DNA of 64,000 bases from Roseiarcus sp049509635 (GTDB lineage: Bacteria; Pseudomonadota; Alphaproteobacteria; Rhizobiales; Beijerinckiaceae), in the NCBI GenBank assembly GCA_049509635.1, contig JBEKZS010000014.1:6435-70434 (forward strand), written 5' to 3'. The position numbers and the translations under genes were made by a program. The notes beneath the pieces are model-generated. The model was not told where the DNA came from and did not search any database. It was given only the letters and a program-made list of their open reading frames with translations. The first letter of the stretch is position 1. Every line of letters begins with the position of its first letter. This document shows positions 53,593-62,804 of the stretch, piece after piece.

Positions 53593-54071
53593 ATGAACGG
53601 CAAGGCGCCTTGGGACGTCGGGTTGGCGGCCGGGATCATCGAGGAACACAGCGCCCGGCAAGGAGCGGCGTTGCCGGTCCTCCATGCCTTGCAGCAACGC
53701 TTCGGCTACGTCGACCGCGCGGCAATTCCCGTGATCGCACAGGCGCTCAACCTGTCGAGGGCGGAAGTGCACGGCGTCATCGGCTTTTATCACGATTTTC
53801 GAGCGGCCCCGACCGACGGCGACGTCCTCAAGCTCTGCCGCGCCGAGGCCTGCCAGGCGATGGGCTGCGAGGATCTGGTGGCCCATCTGGCGGCCGCCCA
53901 TCGCATCCGTCCCGACGACCCCGACCCCCGCGGCCGACTTCGGGTCGAGACGGTCTATTGCCTGGGCAATTGCGCGCTCTCGCCTGCCGCCCTGCTGAAC
54001 GACGAACCCGTCGGGCGGCTCGATCGGGCGCAAATCGACGCGATCGTGGGCGACGGCGCGACATTCGCGCC

Positions 54072-54075
<4 letters not shown>
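53593..54075 (+). CDS. fdsG: NAD-dependent formate dehydrogenase gamma subunit (2Fe-2S, NuoE-like)
   Basis: 160 residues from ATG 53593, five nt after GGGAGG. The NuoE-type 2Fe-2S cysteines are in LKLCRAEACQAMG and VETVYCLGNCALSPA. It passes electrons between FdsB and FdsA in the soluble complex. ATGA overlap with fdsB. Confidence 0.95.
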
Positions 54076-55628
<1,553 letters not shown>

Positions 55629-55637
55629 GAGACCGAC

Positions 55638-58484
55638 ATGGCGCTGCTTCGCGAACTCGACACCGGCACTCCGATCCGCCTCGGCGCCCCGACGGTGAGG
55701 CTGACGATCGACGGGCAACGGGTGAGCGCGCCCGCCGGGACTTCGGTGATGGCCGCCGCGGCGAGCATGGGCACGCAGATCCCGAAGCTCTGCGCGACCG
55801 ACATGCTGGAGGCGTTCGGCTCGTGCCGGCTCTGCCTCGTCGAGATCGAAGGCCGCAAGGGGACGCCGGCCTCGTGCACGACGCCGGTAGAGGCCGGCAT
55901 GGTCGTGAAGACCCAGACCCCCCGGCTCGCCAAATTGCGGCGCGGCGTGATGGAGCTCTATATTTCCGACCACCCGCTGGACTGCCTGACCTGCAGCGCC
56001 AACGGTGACTGCGAATTGCAGACGCAGGCGGGCGTCGTCGGGCTGCGCGACGTGCGCTACGGCTATTCCGGCGCCAATCATCTGAACAACCCGACCGATT
56101 CCTCCAATCCCTATTTCACTTTCGAATCCTCAAAGTGCATCGTCTGCTCGCGCTGCGTGCGCGCCTGCGAGGAAGTCCAGGGCACATTCGCGCTGACGAT
56201 CGAGGGCCGCGGCTTCGGCTCGAAGGTCGCCCCGGGCGGGAGCGACTTCTTCGGCTCGGAATGCGTCTCCTGCGGCGCCTGCGTGCAGGCCTGCCCGACC
56301 GCGACGCTCAACGAGAAGAGCGTGATCGCCAAAGGGACGCCCGAGCATTCGATCGTCACCACCTGCGCCTATTGCGGCGTCGGTTGCGCGTTCAAGGCCG
56401 AGATGAAGGGCGAGGAAGTCGTCCGGATGGTCCCCTACAAGGCGGGCAAGGCCAATGAGGGCCATTCCTGCGTCAAGGGCCGCTTCGCCTATGGCTACGC
56501 GACCCATGAGGACCGCGTCACCAAGCCGATGATCCGCGCCGCCATCGCCGATCCCTGGCGCGAGGTCTCCTGGGAGGAGGCGATCGGCCACGCCGCGCGC
56601 GAGTTCAAGCGGCTGCAGGCGAAATATGGCCGCGATTCGATCGGCGCGATCACCTCATCGCGCTGCACCAACGAAGAGGTGTTTCTCATCCAGAAGCTGG
56701 TCCGCGCCGGCTTCGGCAACAACAACGTCGACACCTGCGCGCGCGTCTGCCACTCGCCGACCGGCTACGGTCTCAAACAGACCTTCGGCACATCCGCGGG
56801 CACGCAGGATTTCAAGTCGGTCGACAAGGCCGACGTCATCGTGGTGATCGGCGCCAATCCGACCGACGCCCATCCGGTCTTCGCCTCGCGGATGAAGAGG
56901 CGGCTGCGCGCGGGCGCGCGGCTGATCGTCATCGATCCCCGCCGCATCGATCTCGTCGAATCGCCGCATGTGAAGGCCGACTGGCATCTGCCCCTGCGTC
57001 CGGGCTCGAACGTCGCGGTGATCAACGCGTTCGCCCATGTCGTCGTCACCGAGGGGCTCGTCGACGAGGCGTTCGTGCGCGAACGCTGCGATCCCGCCAA
57101 CTTCGAATCCTGGGCCCGGTTCATCGCGCACGAGCGCAATTCGCCCGAGGCGACCGCCGCCGCCTCCGGCGTCGATCCCGGCGCCTTGCGCGCGGCCGCG
57201 CGGCTCTATGCGACGGGCGGCAATGGCGCGATCTATTACGGCCTCGGCGTCACCGAGCACAGCCAGGGCTCGACCATGGTCATGGGCATGGCCAATCTGG
57301 CGATGGCGACCGGCAACATCGGCCGCGAAGGCGTCGGCGTGAATCCGCTGCGCGGGCAGAACAACGTCCAGGGTTCGTGCGACATGGGTTCGTTCCCGCA
57401 TGAATTCTCCGGCTATCGCCATGTCTCGGACGACGCGACCCGCGAGATGTTCGAGCATCTGTGGGGCGTGGCGCTTTCGCGGGAGCCCGGCCTGCGCATC
57501 CCCAACATGATGGACGAGGCGGTCGAGGGGTCGTTCAAGGGCCTGTACGTGCAGGGCGAGGACATCGCCCAGTCCGATCCCGACACCCAGCACATCGCGG
57601 CGGGCCTGCGCGCGATGGAATGCGTCATCGTGCAGGATCTGTTCCTCAACGAGACCGCGCGCTACGCGCATGTGTTCTTCCCCGGCTCGTCCTTCCTGGA
57701 GAAGGACGGCACATTCACCAACGCCGAGCGGCGTATCAGCCGGGTGCGCAAGGCGATGGCGCCGCTCGCCGGCAAGGCCGACTGGGAGACGACGATCGCC
57801 TTCGCCGCGGCGCTCGGCGTGCCGATGGGCTATTCCCACCCCGCCGAGATCATGGACGAGGTCGCCCGGCTGACGCCGAGCTTCGCCGGGGTGTCCTACG
57901 CGCGGCTCGACGAGCTCAATTCGATCCAGTGGCCGTGCAACGAAGCCGCGCCGACCGGCACGCCGATCATGCATGTCGACCATTTCGTGCGCGGCAAGGG
58001 CCAGTTCATGCTGACCGAATTCGTGGCGACGCAGGAGCGCGCGGGACCGCGCTTCCCGTTGCTGCTGACGACGGGACGCATCCTGTCGCAATATAACGTC
58101 GGCGCGCAGACCCGGCGCACCGCCAACAATGTGTGGCACGAGGAGGACGTGCTCGAAATCCACCCGTTCGACGCGGAGAGTCGAGGGGTTCGCGACCGCG
58201 ATCTCGTCTCCCTGCAGAGCCGGGTCGGCGAAATCGCGCTGCATGCGAAGATTTCCGACCGGATGCAGCCCGGCGTCGTCTATACCACCTTCCATCACGC
58301 CGAGACTGGCGCCAATGTGGTGACGACCGAATACTCGGACTGGGCGACCAATTGCCCCGAATACAAGGTGACGGCGGTGCAGGTGCGACGGACGAATCAT
58401 TATTCCGATTGGCAGGAGAAGGACCGCGAGGAGGGATTCTCGCTACGCCGCATCGCCCAGGGGCTGGCCGATGCGGCGGAGTGA
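55638..58484 (+). CDS. fdsA: Molybdenum formate dehydrogenase alpha (catalytic) subunit
   Basis: 948 residues. From the N-terminus: a plant-type 2Fe-2S site (Cys52, 63, 66, 80), a His/Cys cluster site (His112, Cys116, 119, 125), two ferredoxin-type 4Fe-4S sites (Cys167-177 and Cys209-219), then the catalytic domain with its own 4Fe-4S site (Cys243, 246, 250, 278). The molybdenum ligand is Cys371 followed by His372, in CARVCHSPT; it is a cysteine, not selenocysteine. The enzyme oxidises formate to CO2 in the cytoplasm and, in related enzymes, can run in reverse. Confidence 0.98.
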   Translation: MALLRELDTGTPIRLGAPTVRLTIDGQRVSAPAGTSVMAAAASMGTQIPKLCATDMLEAFGSCRLCLVEIEGRKGTPASCTTPVEAGMVVKTQTPRLAKLRRGVMELYISDHPLDCLTCSANGDCELQTQAGVVGLRDVRYGYSGANHLNNPTDSSNPYFTFESSKCIVCSRCVRACEEVQGTFALTIEGRGFGSKVAPGGSDFFGSECVSCGACVQACPTATLNEKSVIAKGTPEHSIVTTCAYCGVGCAFKAEMKGEEVVRMVPYKAGKANEGHSCVKGRFAYGYATHEDRVTKPMIRAAIADPWREVSWEEAIGHAAREFKRLQAKYGRDSIGAITSSRCTNEEVFLIQKLVRAGFGNNNVDTCARVCHSPTGYGLKQTFGTSAGTQDFKSVDKADVIVVIGANPTDAHPVFASRMKRRLRAGARLIVIDPRRIDLVESPHVKADWHLPLRPGSNVAVINAFAHVVVTEGLVDEAFVRERCDPANFESWARFIAHERNSPEATAAASGVDPGALRAAARLYATGGNGAIYYGLGVTEHSQGSTMVMGMANLAMATGNIGREGVGVNPLRGQNNVQGSCDMGSFPHEFSGYRHVSDDATREMFEHLWGVALSREPGLRIPNMMDEAVEGSFKGLYVQGEDIAQSDPDTQHIAAGLRAMECVIVQDLFLNETARYAHVFFPGSSFLEKDGTFTNAERRISRVRKAMAPLAGKADWETTIAFAAALGVPMGYSHPAEIMDEVARLTPSFAGVSYARLDELNSIQWPCNEAAPTGTPIMHVDHFVRGKGQFMLTEFVATQERAGPRFPLLLTTGRILSQYNVGAQTRRTANNVWHEEDVLEIHPFDAESRGVRDRDLVSLQSRVGEIALHAKISDRMQPGVVYTTFHHAETGANVVTTEYSDWATNCPEYKVTAVQVRRTNHYSDWQEKDREEGFSLRRIAQGLADAAE

Positions 58485-59304
58485 CGAGTCGCCGTCGGCG
58501 GCGATCGCGGCGCGCGAATACAGCTATGAGCGCGGCGCGGTCGGCGCGCCCTCGTCGAGGCAAGTCGCGGTCGAGACCGCGGTCAACATCCTGTTCGGCG
58601 GCGTGCCGTTCGCGGTGATGATGACGACCCCCGGGGATCTCGAGGATTTCGCGACCGGCTTCTCGCTGACCGAAGGGATCGTCGAGCGGGTCGGGGATAT
58701 CAGGGGCATCGAGATCGCGCGCGCCGAACGAGGGCTGACGCTGAACGTCGCGCTCGCCGGCGAGCGGATGAGCGCGCATCTGGCCCGCGGCCGGGCGATG
58801 TCGGGGCGCACCGGGTGCGGCCTGTGCGGCATCCAGGATCTCGCCGAGCTGCCGGCGCCGCGCGCCAAGCTCGCCCGATCCGAGCCGATCTCGCCCGCGG
58901 CGGTCCATGCGGCGTTGGCCGCGCTCGACCGCAGCCAACCGCTCAACGAGGCGACCCGCGCGGTCCACGCCGCCGCCTGGTGCGACCGGGAGGGCGCGGT
59001 CGTCGCGCTGCGCGAGGACGTAGGGCGGCACAATGCGCTCGACAAGTTGATCGGCGCGCTCGCCCGGCGTGGCGTCGACCCCGTCGGCGGATTCATCGTG
59101 ATCACCAGCCGCTGCTCGTTCGAGATGGTCGCCAAGGCCCTTGCGTTCGGCGCTTCGACCCTCGTCGCACTGTCGGCGCCGACCTCGCTCGCGATCGAGC
59201 GGGCGCAGGCGAGCGGCCTCGTCCTGATCGCGGTCGCGCGGGCGGACCACGCCATGATCTTCAACGACCCCGGCGCCCTCGCCGGCGGGGGGCTCGCGGC
59301 GTGA
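58471..59304 (+). CDS. fdhD: Formate dehydrogenase sulfur carrier FdhD (FdsC)
   Basis: 277 residues. The active cysteine motif reads GCGLCGIQ (about residue 114), and REDVGRHNALDKLIG is the second family block. It transfers sulfur to the bis-MGD cofactor and inserts it into FdsA. The ATG lies 14 nt inside the end of fdsA, and the stop overlaps the fdsD start. Confidence 0.95.
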   Translation: MRRSDESPSAAIAAREYSYERGAVGAPSSRQVAVETAVNILFGGVPFAVMMTTPGDLEDFATGFSLTEGIVERVGDIRGIEIARAERGLTLNVALAGERMSAHLARGRAMSGRTGCGLCGIQDLAELPAPRAKLARSEPISPAAVHAALAALDRSQPLNEATRAVHAAAWCDREGAVVALREDVGRHNALDKLIGALARRGVDPVGGFIVITSRCSFEMVAKALAFGASTLVALSAPTSLAIERAQASGLVLIAVARADHAMIFNDPGALAGGGLAA

Positions 59305-59531
59305 GCGGGGCCAAGCTCGCCAAGCTCGTCCAGATGGCAAACCAGATCGGCGACTATTTCAGCGCGATGCCCGAGGCGGAAGCCGCCAACGGCGCGGCCG
59401 AACATCTGCGGCTCTATTGGACGCCCGGGATGATCGGGGAAATCGTCGCGCACGCGGCGGCCGGACATTCCGATCTCAATCCGACCGCCGCCGAGGCGGT
59501 GGCGAAACTCGGGGACCGGCGCGGCGCTTGA
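59301..59531 (+). CDS. fdsD: Formate dehydrogenase delta subunit/assembly factor
   Basis: 76 residues from GTG 59301 (GTGA overlap with fdhD). KLVQMANQIGDYFSAMPEAE and HLRLYWTPGM are the short FdsD-family blocks. It completes the fdsG-fdsB-fdsA-fdhD-fdsD order. Its role is assembly or stabilisation of the complex. Confidence 0.93.
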   Translation: MSGAKLAKLVQMANQIGDYFSAMPEAEAANGAAEHLRLYWTPGMIGEIVAHAAAGHSDLNPTAAEAVAKLGDRRGA

Positions 59532-59550
59532 ACATTCGTCGCGCAATGAC

Positions 59551-59578
59551 GAGGCCGGCCCGAACGGGACCGGGCCTC
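59551..59578 (+). other. Hairpin after the fds operon
   Basis: GAGGCC pairs with GGCCTC, extended inward by GG/CC and CCC/GGG with two bulges. No T-run follows. It lies between fdsD and the OFA transporter and may mark a processing or partial stop point. Confidence 0.4.
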
Positions 59579-59601
59579 GAAAAGGGCAGGGGTGGAAACA
59601 G

Positions 59602-61281
59602 ATGACGACTCTTGATTTGGCTGGGCCGCACGGATCCGCCGGCGGCCTTCTCGACCGGGCAAGGACGATCGCGCGGCCCGGCTTCAACCGGTGGCTGGTG
59701 CCGCCCGCCGCGCTGGCGATCCATTTGTGCATCGGCATGGCGTATGGATTCTCGGTGTTCTGGGTGCCATTGGGGCGCATGGTCGCGGCGGCGACGGGCG
59801 CGGCCAAGCCGGTCGCCTGCCCGGGCGATGCGACGACCTTCTCGGGCAAGCTCGGCATCACGGGTCACGCGCTGTTCGCCACCGATTGCGATTGGACGCA
59901 GTTCGATCTCGGCTGGATGTTCACGCTGTTCTTCGTCGTGCTGGGATCCTCCGCCGCCCTTTGGGGCGGCTGGCTCGAGCGCGAGGGACCGCGGAAGGCG
60001 GCCTTCGTCGCCGCGCTGTGCTGGTGCGGCGGTCTGGTCGTCTCGGCCGGCGGCGTCTATCTCCACCAGCTCTGGATCATGTGGCTCGGCTCGGGCGTCA
60101 TCGGCGGCGTCGGCCTCGGTCTCGGCTATATTTCTCCGGTCTCGACGCTGGTGAAATGGTTTCCCGACCGGCGCGGGATGGCGACCGGCATGGCGATCAT
60201 GGGTTTTGGCGGCGGCGCCATGATCGGCTCGCCGCTGGCGACCTGGCTGATGAACCAGTTCAAGACCACGACCAGCGTCGGCGTCTGGCAAACGTTCCTG
60301 GTCATGGCGGCGATCTACTTCGTGTTCATGGTCGGCGGCGCATTCGGCTATCGGATTCCGCCGGCGGGCTGGCGCCCCGAAGGCTGGTCCGCGCCGACCG
60401 CGCGACGCGCGATGATCGCCCACGGCAATGTCGCGCTCGCCGATGCGCATCGCACGCCCCAGTTCTGGCTGATATGGATCGTGCTGCTGACGAACGTGTC
60501 GGCCGGCATCGGCGTCATCGGGGCGGCCTCGCCGATGTTGCAGGAGACCTTCGGCGGCGCGCTGTTCGGCGACCACGCGGTCGGCTTCGCGCAATTCACC
60601 GACGACCAGCGCAAGCTCGCCGCGGCGGTGGCAACCGGCTTCGTCGGCCTGTTCTCGCTGTTCAACATCGCGGGGCGGTTCTTCTGGGCTTCGCTCTCCG
60701 ATCGGCTCGGGCGCCGGACGACGTATTTCGCGTTCTTCATACTGGGCATCCTGTGCTACGGATCGCTGACGACGATCGCCAATTCGTCCCTGCTTGGGCT
60801 GTTCGCGGCGGTGGTCTGCGTGATCGCTTCGATGTACGGCGGCGGTTTTGCAACGGTGCCGGCCTATCTGGCCGACATGTTCGGCGTGCAATATGTCGGC
60901 GCCATCCATGGGCGGCTGCTGACCGCCTGGTCGACCGCGGGCATCGTCGGACCGGTGCTGGTCAACTATCTCCACGATTCGCGCGTCGCCGCCGGCGTGC
61001 CGCGCGATCATGTCTACGACGCGATCTTCTATTGGCTGGTCGGGCTTCTCGTCATCGGGCTCGTCGCCAACCTGCTGATTCGACCGGTCGCCGATAAATG
61101 GTTCATCCGGGCCGACGCCGAGGTCGCGGCCGCCGCGCCCGTCGCCGCGTCGGGCGGTTCCTTCGGCATCGGCCTCGGCGGTCTCGATGCGCGGGCGATC
61201 GCCGCCTGGGCGACGGTGGTCATCCCCCTGGCTTGGGGGGTCTATATGACTCTGCTGGGCGCGGCGAAGATATTCCAGTAG
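59602..61281 (+). CDS. OFA-family MFS carrier (oxalate/formate antiporter type)
   Basis: 559 residues, twelve predicted membrane segments, longer than the usual 420-440 because of an insert near residues 75-100 and a C-terminal extension with an additional hydrophobic segment. IHLCIGMAYGFSVFWVPLGR, GLGLGYISPVSTLVKWFPDR, RGMATGMAIMGFGGGA and FFWASLSDRLGRR are typical of the OFA group. Position 70 bp after fdsD suggests transport of formate or a compound that yields it. Oxalate genes (frc, oxc) are not in the window, so oxalate exchange is not shown. Confidence 0.88.
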   Translation: MTTLDLAGPHGSAGGLLDRARTIARPGFNRWLVPPAALAIHLCIGMAYGFSVFWVPLGRMVAAATGAAKPVACPGDATTFSGKLGITGHALFATDCDWTQFDLGWMFTLFFVVLGSSAALWGGWLEREGPRKAAFVAALCWCGGLVVSAGGVYLHQLWIMWLGSGVIGGVGLGLGYISPVSTLVKWFPDRRGMATGMAIMGFGGGAMIGSPLATWLMNQFKTTTSVGVWQTFLVMAAIYFVFMVGGAFGYRIPPAGWRPEGWSAPTARRAMIAHGNVALADAHRTPQFWLIWIVLLTNVSAGIGVIGAASPMLQETFGGALFGDHAVGFAQFTDDQRKLAAAVATGFVGLFSLFNIAGRFFWASLSDRLGRRTTYFAFFILGILCYGSLTTIANSSLLGLFAAVVCVIASMYGGGFATVPAYLADMFGVQYVGAIHGRLLTAWSTAGIVGPVLVNYLHDSRVAAGVPRDHVYDAIFYWLVGLLVIGLVANLLIRPVADKWFIRADAEVAAAAPVAASGGSFGIGLGGLDARAIAAWATVVIPLAWGVYMTLLGAAKIFQ

Positions 61282-61300
61282 CCGAACGCCCCCAGGCGGG

Positions 61301-61381
61301 ATGACGACGTCCACGCCGCGTCACGATGGCCGCGGCGCCGTCGGCGACGGCCGGCTTTACTCGGCCGCGGCAATCGCGTAG
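61301..61381 (+). CDS. Possible 26-codon leader ORF upstream of purA
   Basis: ATG 61301 to TAG 61379-61381, beginning MTTSTPRHDG and ending SAAAIA. A GGCGGG sits directly before the ATG, closer than ideal. The stop falls just before a series of competing hairpins and a strong terminator. No marked enrichment of one amino acid is seen apart from the final AAAIA. It could be a regulatory leader peptide or chance. Confidence 0.3.
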   Translation: MTTSTPRHDGRGAVGDGRLYSAAAIA

Positions 61382-61383
61382 TC

Positions 61384-61440
61384 CATTGTCGCAATGAGCC
61401 CCGGCCCAGCCCATTGCGGCTGGGGCCGGGGTTTGTTTTT
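61384..61440 (+). terminator. Strong intrinsic terminator with overlapping alternative pairings before purA
   Basis: The terminator stem starts CCCCGGCCC (61399-61407) with its partner GGGCCGGGG (61423-61431), extended inward, followed by TTTGTTTTT (61432-61440). Upstream CGCAATG (61390-61396) can pair with CATTGCG (61412-61418), which would block the terminator. CATTG (61384-61388) can pair with CAATG (61392-61396), which would block that. It ends the OFA transcript or, if the purA promoter lies upstream, acts as an attenuator. Confidence 0.75.
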
Positions 61441-61461
61441 GGGGCGAGGAGTTCGCGCGGG

Positions 61462-62757
61462 ATGGCCAATGTCGTCGTGGTCGGCGCCCAGTGGGGCGAC
61501 GAGGGAAAGGGCAAGATCGTCGACTGGCTGTCCGTGTCGGCCGACGTGATCGTGCGTTTCCAGGGCGGCCACAATGCCGGCCACACGCTGGTCGTCGGCA
61601 ACCGGGTCTACAAGCTCGCGCTGCTGCCGTCCGGGATCGTGCGCCCCGGCAAACTATCGGTCATCGGCAACGGCGTCGTGCTCGATCCCTACCATCTGGT
61701 TCAGGAAATCGACAAGCTGCGCGCGCAGGGGATCGAGGTGACGCCGGACAATCTCAAGGTCGCGGAAAACGCGCCGCTGATCCTGTCGCTTCATCGCGAC
61801 CTCGACGCCCATCGCGAATCCGGCGCGACTGCCGGCGTCAAGATCGGCACGACCAAACGCGGCATCGGTCCGGCCTATGAGGACAAGGTCGGCCGGCGGG
61901 CGATTCGGCTGATGGATCTCGCCGAGCCCGACGATCTCGACGCCAAGATCGCGCGCCTGCTCGCCCACCACGATCCGCTCTGGCGCGGTCTCGGGCTCGC
62001 GCCGCCCGACCCCCAGGCGATCCGCGCGGAGTTGCTGGCGATCGCCCCCAGGGTGCTGCCGTTCATGGCCGCGACCTTCGACATTCTCGATAGCGCCCGG
62101 CGCGCCGGAAAGCGGATTCTGTTCGAGGGCGCCCAGGGCGTGCTGCTCGACGTCGACCACGGAACCTATCCCTACGTGACCTCGTCCAATACGGTGGCGG
62201 CCAACGCCGCGATCGGCTCGGGCCTCGGGCCGCGCGCGATCGGCTACGTGCTGGGCATCGCCAAGGCCTATACGACGCGGGTCGGCGGCGGCCCGTTTCC
62301 AACCGAACTCGACGACGACGTCGGGCGCCTCATCGGCCAGCGCGGCAGTGAATTTGGCACCAACACCGGCCGCCCGCGCCGCTGCGGCTGGTTCGACGCC
62401 GTGCTCGTGCGCCAATGCGTAAAGATCTCGGGAATCGACGGCATAGCCCTGACCAAGCTCGACATCCTCGACGGGTTCGAGGAGATCAAGGTGTGCACGC
62501 ATTATCGGATCGATGGCGCGGAGATCGACTATCTGCCCGCCGCGCAGGGCGCCCAGATGCGCGTCGAGCCGGTCTATGAGACCATCGAGGGGTGGAGGGG
62601 GACGACCGGCGGCGCGCGTTCCTGGGCCGATCTGCCGGCCCAGGCGATCAAATATGTCCGCCGCATCGAGGAGCTGATCGGGGCGCCGGTCGCCCTGCTG
62701 TCGACGAGCCCGGAACGAGAAGACACGATTCTCGTGCATGATCCGTTCAGAGACTAA
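61462..62757 (+). CDS. purA: Adenylosuccinate synthetase
   Basis: 431 residues from ATG 61462. GAQWGDEGKGKIVDWL (residues 8-23) is the GTP/IMP motif, and QGGHNAGHTLV, GTTKRGIGPAYEDK, EGAQGVLLDVDHGTYPYVTS and TKLDILDGFEEI are family blocks. It converts IMP and aspartate to adenylosuccinate, the first committed step to AMP. Only 21 nt separate it from the upstream terminator, too little for a full promoter. Confidence 0.98.
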   Translation: MANVVVVGAQWGDEGKGKIVDWLSVSADVIVRFQGGHNAGHTLVVGNRVYKLALLPSGIVRPGKLSVIGNGVVLDPYHLVQEIDKLRAQGIEVTPDNLKVAENAPLILSLHRDLDAHRESGATAGVKIGTTKRGIGPAYEDKVGRRAIRLMDLAEPDDLDAKIARLLAHHDPLWRGLGLAPPDPQAIRAELLAIAPRVLPFMAATFDILDSARRAGKRILFEGAQGVLLDVDHGTYPYVTSSNTVAANAAIGSGLGPRAIGYVLGIAKAYTTRVGGGPFPTELDDDVGRLIGQRGSEFGTNTGRPRRCGWFDAVLVRQCVKISGIDGIALTKLDILDGFEEIKVCTHYRIDGAEIDYLPAAQGAQMRVEPVYETIEGWRGTTGGARSWADLPAQAIKYVRRIEELIGAPVALLSTSPEREDTILVHDPFRD

Positions 62758-62804
62758 TTCGGCGATCGCCCACACGAATATCCAAGGAGCGACCGGGACC
62801 GAAC

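Noticed and set aside
56733..56775. Possible selenocysteine in the formate dehydrogenase active site
   Set aside because: The codon before the conserved His encodes Cys371 (TGC), not TGA.
59551..59578. Hairpin after fdsD considered as the fds terminator
   Set aside because: No T-run follows on either strand, so it is listed only as a hairpin.
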